A DNA stretch of 64,000 nt, from assembly GCF_004769665.1 (NCBI RefSeq), contig NZ_RQGG01000013.1, positions 124,001-188,000 on the forward strand, written 5' to 3'. How positions within the stretch are numbered: position 1 is the stretch's first letter; each line of letters begins with the position of its first letter. Source of the stretch: Leptospira kemamanensis (GTDB lineage Bacteria > Spirochaetota > Leptospiria > Leptospirales > Leptospiraceae). This document shows positions 1 through 8,385 of the stretch, piece after piece. The position numbers were made by a program, and so were the translations under genes. Below the pieces are notes generated by a model. That model had not been told where the DNA came from, ran no database searches, and saw only the letters and a program-made list of their open reading frames with translations.

Positions 1-991
1 AATCCCAAGCATTGTCAACGGTGAGGACTTTCAGACCCTTATCATTGAGTAATACTTTTCCGTATTTGGCAAGTCCATTTTTGGGGGTTCCGTTCAGGAC
101 TTCGATCCTTGCCCTTTCTCCTTCCGCAAACGATGGGGATCGCAAATCACTTGAAAACTTATAAAAAGCAACCTTGATGGTTTCTTCATTTGCCTTTAAC
201 ACTTGGTCTTTGGATTTGATGCGGGCGACTGGCTCGCCTGGAACTTCGGAAACACCAAACTGGAGTTTTTCTTTCTTCAAAAAATCAAAGAAGGTCTCCC
301 ATTCTTTTTGAGACATATTGGTGGACATTTGGCTGTGGAGATAAGCCACTTTTTGTTTTCCCATTTGTTCTCTTTTTTCGTGGATGGTTTCCAATAGAGT
401 CAACATCACCGTTTCTTGAATTTCTAATCTACGAAAATAGGATAAAATAGAATCATCTGCTAAAGAACTCATCCAATCAAAACAATCAGGTCCATCTAAG
501 AGATATGATTCTTTGTTTCGGGAATAGTTCTCTGTGACATGTAAGGATTTGGGTTCAAAAAATAAATGTAAACCACCTAGCAAATTGATCCAATTTTGGA
601 ACTGTTCTTTGGTCCACACAATCTTAAAAGGGATATTGGAATCCAAAGTATCTTCTAATACGGATTTCACGTAAGAGGGAGCCGAATTTCCTTTTTCCTT
701 CAGAGATTTTTCGCCATCATCAAAACTTGTTTTAGGATTCACAAAAAATAGGGCGGCTTTTTTTTCATTGGGATAAAATTCCGCATACATCGAAAATAAA
801 TATTCTTCCTTATCTCCTAAAACTGAAAATAGAATCGGCATTCGTTTGCTTTGTGAAAATTTCTGATCCAATGAAAATCCCGTTTTCGATTTAAATACTA
901 AAAAGAGCAGAGCGAATAAAAAAAAGGAACCCGCTGCGATGAAAAGAGTTTTTGCAGGGATTGTTTGTTTTGGGGAGGATTCACGTAACAT
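1..991 (-). CDS. LytR C-terminal domain protein with degenerate LCP-like region (partial, runs off left edge)
   Basis: The frame is open from an ATG at 991 to the left edge, giving at least 330 residues. Residues about 15-33 form one membrane anchor after a short basic N-terminus. The middle (about 50-215) resembles the LytR-CpsA-Psr fold weakly (for example FFVNPKTSF, like the family's SINPKT strand), but I do not see the Asp and Arg residues that bind pyrophosphate in active LCP transferases. From about residue 290, RIEVLNGTPKNGLA matches the start of the LytR_C domain. The start codon directly follows the yqeK stop, so the two are probably co-transcribed. Likely an envelope-anchored protein; ligation of polymers to peptidoglycan is only a family inference, and the missing charged residues argue against full activity. 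Confidence 0.7.
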   Translation of the reverse strand, partial: MLRESSPKQTIPAKTLFIAAGSFFLFALLFLVFKSKTGFSLDQKFSQSKRMPILFSVLGDKEEYLFSMYAEFYPNEKKAALFFVNPKTSFDDGEKSLKEKGNSAPSYVKSVLEDTLDSNIPFKIVWTKEQFQNWINLLGGLHLFFEPKSLHVTENYSRNKESYLLDGPDCFDWMSSLADDSILSYFRRLEIQETVMLTLLETIHEKREQMGKQKVAYLHSQMSTNMSQKEWETFFDFLKKEKLQFGVSEVPGEPVARIKSKDQVLKANEETIKVAFYKFSSDLRSPSFAEGERARIEVLNGTPKNGLAKYGKVLLNDKGLKVLTVDNAWD

Positions 992-1600
992 TTATTTGGT
1001 TTCCTTTAAGGATTGTAGTGCATGGTTGTAAGTAAAAAATGTATGGGGATGGATTACTTCTTTTTTTTCCATAAGAAAGGATATGGTTTGGAATGCTTTC
1101 ATAAAAATCCCAAAAGATAAATTTTCCTTTGTGTTCTGAATCCAATTTTCTAACTCAATTTGCTTTTGGCAATAGTCGGATCCTAAAAAATCTGCCGCAT
1201 ATACGATTTGGTCTAAAAGAGAAGGTTTGGGACTTCCTAAGGTATGATTTTGGATGGCAGAGCGGATCTCCGGGTCCACAAGTCCATATTCTTTTTGTAA
1301 AAACAAAGGAGCAGAGTAGGCATGATAGGCTTGGAAAGGAATTCCTTCCATTTCCAAACCAAATTCGGAGAATAAACTTTCGTGGACTTCCGCTTTTTTT
1401 TGTTTGGTGGTGTCGTGGCAAAGTCCAACCAAATAAGCTTTTTTAGGTTCGGGATATTTGTGTGCAATAGCAAGTGACTCCGCCAATTTTGCTACCCTTT
1501 GGATATGTTTCCACCTGCTTTCCGTTACATGGTTTGGGACTTCCACTTCAAAAAATGAGATCCATTCTTCTATTGTTTTTTCATTCATTTTTTGTTTCAC
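992..1600 (-). CDS. yqeK: HD-domain hydrolase, YqeK-type (diadenosine tetraphosphatase family)
   Basis: About 202 residues. The HD metal-binding signature is visible: His32 (KHIQRV), His62-Asp63 in GLCHDTTK, then a later HAYSAPLF segment. Characterised YqeK proteins hydrolyse Ap4A symmetrically to ADP; that activity is known for the family, not shown here. It lies directly after nadD, the arrangement common in many bacteria, where both genes concern nucleotide and NAD metabolism. The annotated start is a GTG at 1600, 3 nt after the nadD stop; an in-frame ATG at 1588 would remove four residues and cannot be excluded. Confidence 0.85.
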   Translation of the reverse strand: MKQKMNEKTIEEWISFFEVEVPNHVTESRWKHIQRVAKLAESLAIAHKYPEPKKAYLVGLCHDTTKQKKAEVHESLFSEFGLEMEGIPFQAYHAYSAPLFLQKEYGLVDPEIRSAIQNHTLGSPKPSLLDQIVYAADFLGSDYCQKQIELENWIQNTKENLSFGIFMKAFQTISFLMEKKEVIHPHTFFTYNHALQSLKETK

Positions 1601-1603
1601 GAT

Positions 1604-2212
1604 TTAAGATTTCATTCCTGATTCTTTTTCCCGATACGATAACAAAAGTGACCTTGTATTCGGCAAAAGGGAAAAAGTTTCCCATTCTTCTGGTGTATGG
1701 TTTCTGATATGAGTGCTACTCATGGGGACGAGGGCATTGTTTAGAACAATGAGTTTTGTTTTGGGGATAAAACTGGGACAAGGGATGGTTTCGGGAGGTT
1801 TGGTAAAACGCCGAACCACAAGGAGAGAACGGATCAGAGTTAGAATTTCTTCATAGGACTTCCATTCCTGAAAACTCATCAAATTGTCTTCCCCGATCAC
1901 AAGAGATAGAGACTGGTTTGGTTCTTTTGTCTGTAACGTGTGTAAGGTTTCAATCGTATAACTGATCTGATTTTGTTTGATTTCTTCATCCCAAAGGATG
2001 ACCTTGGGAGAAAGTAAACCTTCAAATTCAGTTAAACATAAATTCCAAATTTCTTCTTTAGTAAATTTTCTTTCCTTTTGTTTAAAAGGAGAAACAAAAT
2101 TTGGGCAAACGTAAAGTTTTGCCTGAGGGAATTCAGTTTGTATCGTTGTGATTACATGCCTGTGGCCTATGTGAGGGGGATTAAAACTCCCACCAAACAA
2201 AATCACATCCAT
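1604..2212 (-). CDS. nadD: nicotinate-nucleotide adenylyltransferase
   Basis: NadD adenylylates nicotinate mononucleotide with ATP to deamido-NAD, the common step to NAD+. The nucleotidyltransferase signature is clear: GGSFNPPHIGH at residues 7-17, with HxGH at 14-17, and the C-terminal SSTHIRNH matches the ISSTxIR motif that binds ATP phosphates. With the ATG at 2212 the protein has 202 residues, normal for the family. The frame extends to 2245 inside proA, but those 11 extra residues precede the conserved first strand (MDVILFGGSF) and look artefactual. The start sits 1 nt after the proA stop, so translation is probably coupled. Confidence 0.95.
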   Translation of the reverse strand: MDVILFGGSFNPPHIGHRHVITTIQTEFPQAKLYVCPNFVSPFKQKERKFTKEEIWNLCLTEFEGLLSPKVILWDEEIKQNQISYTIETLHTLQTKEPNQSLSLVIGEDNLMSFQEWKSYEEILTLIRSLLVVRRFTKPPETIPCPSFIPKTKLIVLNNALVPMSSTHIRNHTPEEWETFSLLPNTRSLLLSYREKESGMKS

Positions 2213-2213
2213 T

Positions 2214-3482
2214 TTACCCTCTGACTTGTCCTTTTCCTGTGACATAGGTTGTGGTCGTTGTTAGGTGGATAAGCCCCATTGGACCACGCACGTGTAATTT
2301 CCCCGTTGAAATTCCTACCTCAGCTCCAAGACCATATTCTCCACCATCATGGAACCTTGTGGAACAATTCACAAAAATGGCAGCACTATCCAGTCCTTGT
2401 TGGAAGGTTTGAATCTCCGATACATCTTCTGATAAAATACATTCCGTGTGGCCCGAGCTATAGTTTTGGATCTGTTCCATGGCTTCTTCAACGGAACCTA
2501 CGAGTTTGATACTAAGCCTTGTGTCTAAAAACTCTGTAGCAAAATCGTCTTCTGTTGCCAGTGGGATCGATGAATCCATACTCTGAATGGAAGAATCTCC
2601 TAGGATTTGTACTCCATTTGTTTTCAGTTCGCCAAGCAAAGATTTTATGTTTGGGTAAGCTTTATGGATGAATAAATTCTCTAAGGCATTACAAACACCA
2701 GGACGTTGGGTTTTGGAGTTCAGTAAAATAGGAAGAACAATTTCTGGATTGGCATGATTCGAAAGATATAAGTTTGTAACACCTTTATCGTGTTTGATGA
2801 CAGGAATTTTGCTATTTTCTGAAACAAATCGAATCAGGGCTTCTCCACCTCTTGGCACTATCACATCAATCAAATCATCCAATTGGAAAAAGGGAAGCAT
2901 GGCTTCTCGATTGGTATTGTCTACAAAACTCACTACTTCTTTGTTTACACCAGGTAATTTTGATTCTTCAATCGCTTGGTGGAAAAGGGAAGAAAGAATG
3001 GTATTGGAATGATACGCTTCACTGCCTCCACGTAAGATACAAGCATTACCCGACTTAAACGAAAGCGAAGCAATGTCTACAATCACATTGGGCCTTGATT
3101 CAAAGATGGTCATGACCACACCAATGGGCACTCGTTTTGTGAGAAGTTCGAGCCCATTGGGAAGGATGGTCCCTCTTACCACTTCTCCAACAGGGTCTGG
3201 TAAATTCCGAATTTCCTCGATACTTTTTGCCATCCCTTTGATTCGTTTGGAATCGAGGAGGAGGCGATCCATCATGGAGGAACTTAATCCTTTCTCTTTC
3301 CCATTTTTTAAATCAATTTGGTTTTTTGTTATGATCTCAGATTCATTTTCTAATAGCAGTGTTTCAAACTGAAGTAAAACCGCATTTTTTTGATTGGTGG
3401 TCAGTCGCTTTAAAGTACGACTTGCCTCTTTTGCTTTTGAAGCAATGTTTTTTGCGTAAGTAGTGTAGTCTTCAGCCATCAT
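2214..3482 (-). CDS. proA: glutamate-5-semialdehyde dehydrogenase (gamma-glutamyl phosphate reductase)
   Basis: ProA reduces glutamyl-5-phosphate with NADPH to glutamate semialdehyde in proline synthesis. At 422 residues it has the usual length. The catalytic cysteine is Cys264 in [13 protein letters not shown], and [16 protein letters not shown] (from about 118) is the family's conserved cofactor-domain segment. It starts immediately after the proB stop (ATG at 3482 or the adjacent ATG at 3479), so proB and proA form one translational unit, as expected because the phosphorylated intermediate is labile and passed between the enzymes. Confidence 0.97.
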   Translation of the reverse strand: MMAEDYTTYAKNIASKAKEASRTLKRLTTNQKNAVLLQFETLLLENESEIITKNQIDLKNGKEKGLSSSMMDRLLLDSKRIKGMAKSIEEIRNLPDPVGEVVRGTILPNGLELLTKRVPIGVVMTIFESRPNVIVDIASLSFKSGNACILRGGSEAYHSNTILSSLFHQAIEESKLPGVNKEVVSFVDNTNREAMLPFFQLDDLIDVIVPRGGEALIRFVSENSKIPVIKHDKGVTNLYLSNHANPEIVLPILLNSKTQRPGVCNALENLFIHKAYPNIKSLLGELKTNGVQILGDSSIQSMDSSIPLATEDDFATEFLDTRLSIKLVGSVEEAMEQIQNYSSGHTECILSEDVSEIQTFQQGLDSAAIFVNCSTRFHDGGEYGLGAEVGISTGKLHVRGPMGLIHLTTTTTYVTGKGQVRG

Positions 3483-4349
3483 TTACTCCGTAGGGAAAGA
3501 AAAAAAGTGAGTTTGGATTTCAGATGCAGTAGGAATCCGATGTGGAAAACTACTATTTGCCACAAGAGTTCCAAAGTTTTCTCTGGAAAAAAATTGTGCA
3601 ATGGCATGTTTTTTTTCTCCATTCACAATCCCTGTTTTGATTCCAAATGGTAATAGAAGTTTGGCGGCATTGATTTTTGTGAACATACCACCTGTCCCTG
3701 GGCCAGAAGGACCTGTCGCCAAAGACTCCGTCTCCTTCGAGATTTCCGTAAATAAATCTATTTTTTCCTGACCATTAAGGAATCCATCTACACCTGTGAG
3801 GATAAGAAGTAGGTCAGCGCCCACAATCGAAGCAACAATGGCGGATAAAATATCATTATCACCTAAATTTAGTTCTTCTGTCGAAACAGAATCGTTTTCA
3901 TTGACGATGGGTAAAATTCCCCAATTCAAAAGTTGGCGAAAGGTTTGTTTGAGGTTCGTGAAACTGCTATCTTCATTTAAGTCTTTGCGACCAAACAAAA
4001 TTTGGGCAATGGGAATGTTCACTCGGCTAAAAAAACTCTCATACAAATTGAGAAGTTTGTTTTGGCCCATGGCGGCAAACGCTTGTTTTTCGGCAAGGGT
4101 CGTTTTCCCGTTAGGCAATTCAGCTGTTCCACTTTTGTCTACGAGAAGTTTTTTCCCTTGGGCGATGGCACCAGAAGATACGAGAATAATTTCTTTTCCT
4201 TGGTCGCGAAGGGTTCTGATATCACCAACTAAATCATATAAAAAATCATTAATTTTTGATTCTTCCCCAGAAACACGAGCACTGCCAATTTTAATGACGA
4301 TGAGTTTTGCTTTGTCGAGTGAATCTAAAAAATCCTTACGTGTTTTCAT
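3483..4349 (-). CDS. proB: glutamate 5-kinase, short form without PUA domain
   Basis: First step of proline synthesis: ATP-dependent phosphorylation of glutamate. The amino-acid kinase fold is complete: KIGSARVS near the N-terminus, [12 protein letters not shown], the substrate segment [10 protein letters not shown], and the glycine-rich [15 protein letters not shown] near residue 215. At 288 residues it lacks the C-terminal PUA domain of the roughly 367-residue E. coli enzyme; PUA-less forms are known elsewhere. The first codons overlap the end of obgE by 14 nt, so its ribosome-binding site lies inside obgE. Feedback inhibition by proline is known for the family and may differ in a PUA-less form. 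Confidence 0.95.
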   Translation of the reverse strand: MKTRKDFLDSLDKAKLIVIKIGSARVSGEESKINDFLYDLVGDIRTLRDQGKEIILVSSGAIAQGKKLLVDKSGTAELPNGKTTLAEKQAFAAMGQNKLLNLYESFFSRVNIPIAQILFGRKDLNEDSSFTNLKQTFRQLLNWGILPIVNENDSVSTEELNLGDNDILSAIVASIVGADLLLILTGVDGFLNGQEKIDLFTEISKETESLATGPSGPGTGGMFTKINAAKLLLPFGIKTGIVNGEKKHAIAQFFSRENFGTLVANSSFPHRIPTASEIQTHFFSFPTE

Positions 4350-5361
4350 AAACTAACTTTGCTTTTTCGGGAAAAAATACTTTATCAATTCGTTCCAGTA
4401 GGTATTCCAAATTGGATTCTTTATCAGCAGAGATACAAATGATTTCACCAAGGGAAGAATAGTTTTTTTGAATTTCTTCTGTAAAACTTGGATCGTTATC
4501 CCAAATATCCATTTTGTTGATGACTATCAGATATTTTTTATCTAATAAAGATTCGTTATAATTGCCAAGTTCACTACGTAACATTTCCAATTCTTCTTCG
4601 AGTTGTAAATTACCGCCATCAAATAAGAACAAGATCCCTTGGACCCGTTCAATGTGTTTGAGAAAACTGATCCCAAGGCCTACACCTTTGGAAGCCCCTT
4701 CAATGATTCCTGGAATGTCTGCTACCGTATAACGAAATAAATCTTCATGTCTATGTACCACACCTAGGTTAGGGGATAGAGTAGTGAAGGCATATCCTGC
4801 AATTTTGGGATGTGCATGGGTGATTTTGGCAAGAAGAGTCGACTTACCAGCATTCGGAAGTCCTACAATCCCAATGTCTGCGAGAAGTTTTAATTCTAAT
4901 CGTAATGAGAAACTATCTCCTTCTTCTCCGGGTTGGCTGTAACGAGGTGCTTGTTGGACTGAAGTTTTAAAAAAAGTATTGCCTTTGCCTCCACGCCCTC
5001 CCTTCGCAATGGTAAATGTTTCCCCATCGTGATTGAAGTCGTAGATAAGCTCCATCGTGACCGCATCAATGATCTGAGTTCCCACTGGAACTTTTAGAAG
5101 TAAATCTTCTCCATTTTTACCATTTCGGTTTTGGCCAAGGCCTGGTTCCCCGTCTTGTGCCGCATACATTCGGTCGGGTAGGTAATTTTCCAATGTCATC
5201 ATTCGACCTTCGGCAACAAAGATCACATCTCCCCCTTTGCCTCCGTCACCTCCATCAGGACCACCAAATTCGACAAACTTCTCTTTGTGGAAGTGGACAG
5301 AACCTGCCCCTCCGTGTCCGGCTCGAATTTGAATGGGTACTTCGTCGATAAATCCGCTCAT
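4336..5361 (-). CDS. obgE: Obg-family GTPase
   Basis: Ribosome-associated GTPase acting in 50S assembly and stress physiology. Residues 1-158 form the glycine-rich Obg fold ([15 protein letters not shown]). The G domain follows with G1 GLPNAGKST at 167-175, G3 DIPG at 215-218, G4 NKMD and a G5 ISADKE segment. The protein ends soon after the G domain at 341 residues, so it lacks the variable C-terminal OCT domain. A GGAAA Shine-Dalgarno lies just before the ATG. The gene lies downstream of rpmA, the classical rplU-rpmA-obg order, but a terminator-like hairpin intervenes at 5376-5413. It overlaps proB. Confidence 0.97.
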   Translation of the reverse strand: MSGFIDEVPIQIRAGHGGAGSVHFHKEKFVEFGGPDGGDGGKGGDVIFVAEGRMMTLENYLPDRMYAAQDGEPGLGQNRNGKNGEDLLLKVPVGTQIIDAVTMELIYDFNHDGETFTIAKGGRGGKGNTFFKTSVQQAPRYSQPGEEGDSFSLRLELKLLADIGIVGLPNAGKSTLLAKITHAHPKIAGYAFTTLSPNLGVVHRHEDLFRYTVADIPGIIEGASKGVGLGISFLKHIERVQGILFLFDGGNLQLEEELEMLRSELGNYNESLLDKKYLIVINKMDIWDNDPSFTEEIQKNYSSLGEIICISADKESNLEYLLERIDKVFFPEKAKLVYENT

Positions 5362-5375
5362 AATTTCCTTTGGTC

Positions 5376-5413
5376 AAAAAAAAACCCGTTTAAGGATGTC
5401 CTAAAACGGGTTT
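5376..5413 (-). terminator. intrinsic terminator or attenuator between rpmA and obgE
   Basis: Read on the minus strand, a perfect 10-bp stem (arms 5404-5413 and 5382-5391, AAACCCGTTT against AAACGGGTTT) is followed by nine T residues (5376-5384, the first three within the arm). The 12-nt loop region can pair further (AGGA with TCCT). This is a textbook rho-independent terminator. It lies after the rpmA stop and ends about 14 nt before the obgE start codon, so either obgE has its own promoter within rpmA or read-through here sets the ratio of L27 to Obg. Confidence 0.8.
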
Positions 5414-5437
5414 TGTCCTCTCGTTTTGTGAGAGGAA

Positions 5438-5695
5438 TTAAGCTTTCGGGTAAACGGAGATTTGTTGTCTTTCTTTTGTTACGTGTTCGAAAGTCACAAT
5501 CCCGTCAACGAGTGCATATAGAGTATGATCACGACCAATCCCTACGTTTTTACCAGGTTTGTATTCAGTTCCTCTTTGGCGTACGATAATGTTTCCAGCA
5601 ATTGCTTGTTGGCCACCATATACTTTTACTCCAAGTCTTTTCGATACCGAATCACGACCGTTCTTTGTGGAACCACCACCTTTTTTTGTAGCCAT
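5438..5695 (-). CDS. rpmA: 50S ribosomal protein L27
   Basis: An 85-residue L27 with the diagnostic N-terminus [16 protein letters not shown] and the following [12 protein letters not shown] and GNIIVRQRG segments. L27's N-terminal tail reaches the peptidyl-transferase centre. The codon two triplets upstream of the ATG is an in-frame TAA (the prp stop), so the protein cannot carry the cleavable N-terminal extension found on L27 of Firmicutes that have Prp. The Shine-Dalgarno GAGG lies in the last codons of the prp gene, 3 nt before the start, so the two are coupled. A terminator-like hairpin follows. Confidence 0.98.
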   Translation of the reverse strand: MATKKGGGSTKNGRDSVSKRLGVKVYGGQQAIAGNIIVRQRGTEYKPGKNVGIGRDHTLYALVDGIVTFEHVTKERQQISVYPKA

Positions 5696-5698
5696 TGT

Positions 5699-6028
5699 TT
5701 ACCTCTTAATTAGTTCGTTGTGGACGGAAATCGCATGAGAGTGGGAATGTTCTAAACTTTTTAAACCAAACTCAACCATGGCAAGTAGGCTTTGGTAGAC
5801 CTCTTTTTGGTTTTGTTTGACAAAAAACTGAAGATACCCGTCTCTTTTCTCTTCTCTTTCCAAACTGCCTTGTGATGCCAAATACGAGTGAGCACTCTGC
5901 ACGAGAGTGGAGACTCCGGCACACAAAAGATTTTCGCCTTTCGAACCTAGGTTCGTTGGAGAATGTCCTTCCAGCTGGATTCCTGCGATTTTCCCTCCTA
6001 AATCTTTAAAAATTGTACTATAAATCAA
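5699..6028 (-). CDS. prp: Prp-family ribosomal-processing cysteine protease
   Basis: 109 residues of the YsxB/Prp family, encoded between rplU and rpmA as in Firmicutes. The catalytic pair is visible: His22 in EGHSPTNLGSKGENLLC and Cys36 in LLCAGVSTL. In Staphylococcus aureus the enzyme removes an N-terminal extension from L27; the adjacent L27 here has no extension, so the substrate must be something else or the role non-proteolytic. The frame starts with TTG at 6028 immediately after the rplU stop, with only a weak Shine-Dalgarno, implying translational coupling. No other start gives the complete first strand (MIYSTIFKDL). Confidence 0.88.
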   Translation of the reverse strand: MIYSTIFKDLGGKIAGIQLEGHSPTNLGSKGENLLCAGVSTLVQSAHSYLASQGSLEREEKRDGYLQFFVKQNQKEVYQSLLAMVEFGLKSLEHSHSHAISVHNELIKR

Positions 6029-6337
6029 TTAACCGCTGATCGAAACTACTTGCAGTTTTTGGAGTTGTTGTCTGTGACCCCAAGACTTCTTGTAGTTCTT
6101 TCTTTTTTTGTATTTGAAACCGTGGATTTTTTCACCCTTGCAGTCTTCTAATACCTTTAAAGTGACTTTTGCTCCCGACAATGCAGGGGAACCAATGTTC
6201 ACTTTGTTGTTATCGGAAAGGAGTAGGACTTTCGTTTCTACTGTGCTTCCAACCGTGTTTCCTGTTTTTTCTGCGACGAATACCTGGTCAGGAGACACTT
6301 TAAATTGTTTGGCTCCAAGTTCAATGATGGCGAACAT
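6029..6337 (-). CDS. rplU: 50S ribosomal protein L21
   Basis: 102 residues, typical length. Begins MFAIIELGAKQFKVSPD, equivalent to the MYAIIxxGGKQYKV start of L21, and ends with the RNA-binding KKRKNYKKSWGHRQ segment characteristic of the family. It is the first gene of the leftward ribosomal operon with prp and rpmA. The 118-nt gap to typA must hold two divergent promoters; a TTGACA hexamer on the minus strand (6399-6404) is suggestive, but I see no convincing -10 box. Confidence 0.97.
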   Translation of the reverse strand: MFAIIELGAKQFKVSPDQVFVAEKTGNTVGSTVETKVLLLSDNNKVNIGSPALSGAKVTLKVLEDCKGEKIHGFKYKKRKNYKKSWGHRQQLQKLQVVSISG

Positions 6338-6455
6338 ATAACTATCCTAATCTCTTTCTCGAATGTAGTTCTTACCAGGATTTCTGACAGGCACCTCTTG
6401 TCAAACTGAAATCCCCATTTACAGCCTAAGTGGATTGGAATTTCTGGTAAAAACA

Positions 6456-8264
6456 ATGGAAATTCGCAACATCGCCATCATCGCACACGTCGACCACGGT
6501 AAGACGACACTCACAGATTGTATCCTTCGCCATACGGGCGCCGTAACCGCAAAAGAAGACCGAGAAAGAATCATGGATTCCAACACTTTGGAACAGGAAA
6601 AAGGGATTACGATCCTTGCCAAGAACACTTCGGTAAAATACAAAGGCACTCGCATTAATATCGTAGACACTCCAGGTCACGCTGACTTTGGAGGAGAAGT
6701 GGAACGAGTTCTGTCCATGACAGACTGTACACTTTTACTCGTAGATGCATTCGACGGACCAATGCCGCAAACCCGTTTTGTTCTAGGGAAATCTCTCCAA
6801 CTTGGACACAAACCAATTGTGGTTGTCAACAAAGTGGATCGTGAAGGAGCAAGACCAGGTTACTCGGTAGACAAAGTATTTGACTTGTTTAGTGACCTCG
6901 GGGCCACCGAAGAGCAGTTAGACTTTCCAATCATCTATGCTTCGGCAAAACAAGGTTGGGCGGTAAATCAACTTTCTGAAGTTCCTGGCTCTAACATTGA
7001 ACCACTACTCGATAAGGTTTTGGCACATGTGCCAGCAGTGAAGAACGAAAGCGACAAAGCTCTTCAATTCCAAGTCACAGCACTAGATTATAATGAATAT
7101 GTTGGTCGTATTGCGATTGGTAAAATCTACCAAGGAACCATGAAAAAAGGTGCCGATGTTACACTCGCCAAAACAAACGGAACCACAGCCAATTATAAAA
7201 TCACAAAGTTATATGGTTACGAAGGACTCACTCGTTACGAAATCGACGAAGCGGGCTCAGGGGACATCGTTGCGATGGCCGGGATTCCGGATGTATTCAT
7301 CGGAGACACGGTTTGTGATTTAGGAAATCCACTTCCACTTCCTGCGATCCAAGTGGAAGAACCAACTGTATCGATGTTCTTTATGGTCAACAACTCACCG
7401 TTTGCTGGAAAAGAAGGTAAGTTTGTGACCACACGTAACCTAAGAGAGCGTCTTGACCGAGAACTTGAAACCAACGTGGCACTTCGTTTGGAAGAAACAG
7501 AAGACAAAGATCGTTTCAAAATTTTAGGTCGTGGGGAACTTCACTTATCCATCCTCATCGAAAACATGAGACGGGAAGGTTATGAACTCCAAGTATCAAG
7601 ACCAGAAGTCATCATCAAACACAACGAAGCTGGGGAAAAGATTGAACCTTACGAAACACTCGTAATGGACCTTCCAGACCAATACACGGGCGCTGTGATC
7701 CAAGAACTAAACCGCCGTAAGGGTGAGTTAACAGGAATGGATGCTCATACTTCTGGGATCACTCGTGTGGAATACACAATTCCAACTAGAGGACTCATTG
7801 GTTTTAGAGGACATTTTATTTCGGAAACTCGTGGTGAAGGGGTAATGTCTAGCCGCTTCTTACGTTTTGATAAATACAAGGGTGAAATTCCAGGCCGTAA
7901 AAACGGAGCTCTCATTTCTATGGACTCCGGAGAATCCACTGCCTATGCACTCTGGAAAGTGCAAGAACGTGGGGACCTTTTCATTGAACCACAAGTAGCG
8001 GTGTATCCAGGTATGATCCTTGGGATGAATAGTAGAGATACTGATTTAGAAGTGAACCCTGTGCGTGAGAAGAAACTCACAAACGTTCGGGCTTCTGGAT
8101 CGGATGAAGCAATTCGTCTAGTTCCACCGAAAAAACTCACTTTGGAACAATCCATCGAATTTTTAGATGATGATGAGCTTCTGGAAGTGACTCCTCAAAG
8201 TTTGCGTCTTCGTAAAAAAGTTTTGGATGCAAGCATGAGAAAACGATCCAGTGGTGGAAGATAA
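6456..8264 (+). CDS. typA: ribosome-associated GTPase TypA/BipA
   Basis: Translational GTPase of the EF-G/LepA superfamily that acts in 50S assembly and adaptation to stress or cold. 602 residues, normal for the family. It opens [18 protein letters not shown] with the P-loop at residues 10-18, followed by the switch [17 protein letters not shown], the G4 NKVDR and the C-terminal TypA signature [19 protein letters not shown]. The open frame reaches back to a TTG at 6435, but the ATG at 6456 begins exactly where homologues do. It is a single-gene unit ended by the terminator at 8317-8350. Confidence 0.97.
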   Translation: MEIRNIAIIAHVDHGKTTLTDCILRHTGAVTAKEDRERIMDSNTLEQEKGITILAKNTSVKYKGTRINIVDTPGHADFGGEVERVLSMTDCTLLLVDAFDGPMPQTRFVLGKSLQLGHKPIVVVNKVDREGARPGYSVDKVFDLFSDLGATEEQLDFPIIYASAKQGWAVNQLSEVPGSNIEPLLDKVLAHVPAVKNESDKALQFQVTALDYNEYVGRIAIGKIYQGTMKKGADVTLAKTNGTTANYKITKLYGYEGLTRYEIDEAGSGDIVAMAGIPDVFIGDTVCDLGNPLPLPAIQVEEPTVSMFFMVNNSPFAGKEGKFVTTRNLRERLDRELETNVALRLEETEDKDRFKILGRGELHLSILIENMRREGYELQVSRPEVIIKHNEAGEKIEPYETLVMDLPDQYTGAVIQELNRRKGELTGMDAHTSGITRVEYTIPTRGLIGFRGHFISETRGEGVMSSRFLRFDKYKGEIPGRKNGALISMDSGESTAYALWKVQERGDLFIEPQVAVYPGMILGMNSRDTDLEVNPVREKKLTNVRASGSDEAIRLVPPKKLTLEQSIEFLDDDELLEVTPQSLRLRKKVLDASMRKRSSGGR

Positions 8265-8316
8265 GGTTCGATTTTTAAAAGAATCCAAACTTTCTTTTTT
8301 AGGAATGCGCTAAAAC

Positions 8317-8350
8317 AAAAAAGGGACTAAGAGATTTGTCCCTTTTTTTT
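8317..8350. terminator. bidirectional intrinsic terminator between typA and the AsmA-like gene
   Basis: Perfect 11-bp inverted repeat (AAAAAAGGGAC, 8317-8327, with GTCCCTTTTTT, 8338-8348) around a 10-nt loop. The A-tract on one side and the T-tract on the other give a U-run in both transcripts, so it can stop typA and the convergent leftward gene. Confidence 0.85.
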
Positions 8351-8385
8351 GTACCAATCATGATTGGCAAAGAAAGGGTTTCTCC

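Noticed and set aside
3796..4356. A 186-codon open frame on the + strand
   Set aside because: Antisense to proB, which has clear motifs; codon pattern fits the minus strand gene.
6399..6404. TTGACA on the minus strand as a -35 box for rplU
   Set aside because: No acceptable -10 hexamer at 16-18 nt; too weak to list as a promoter.
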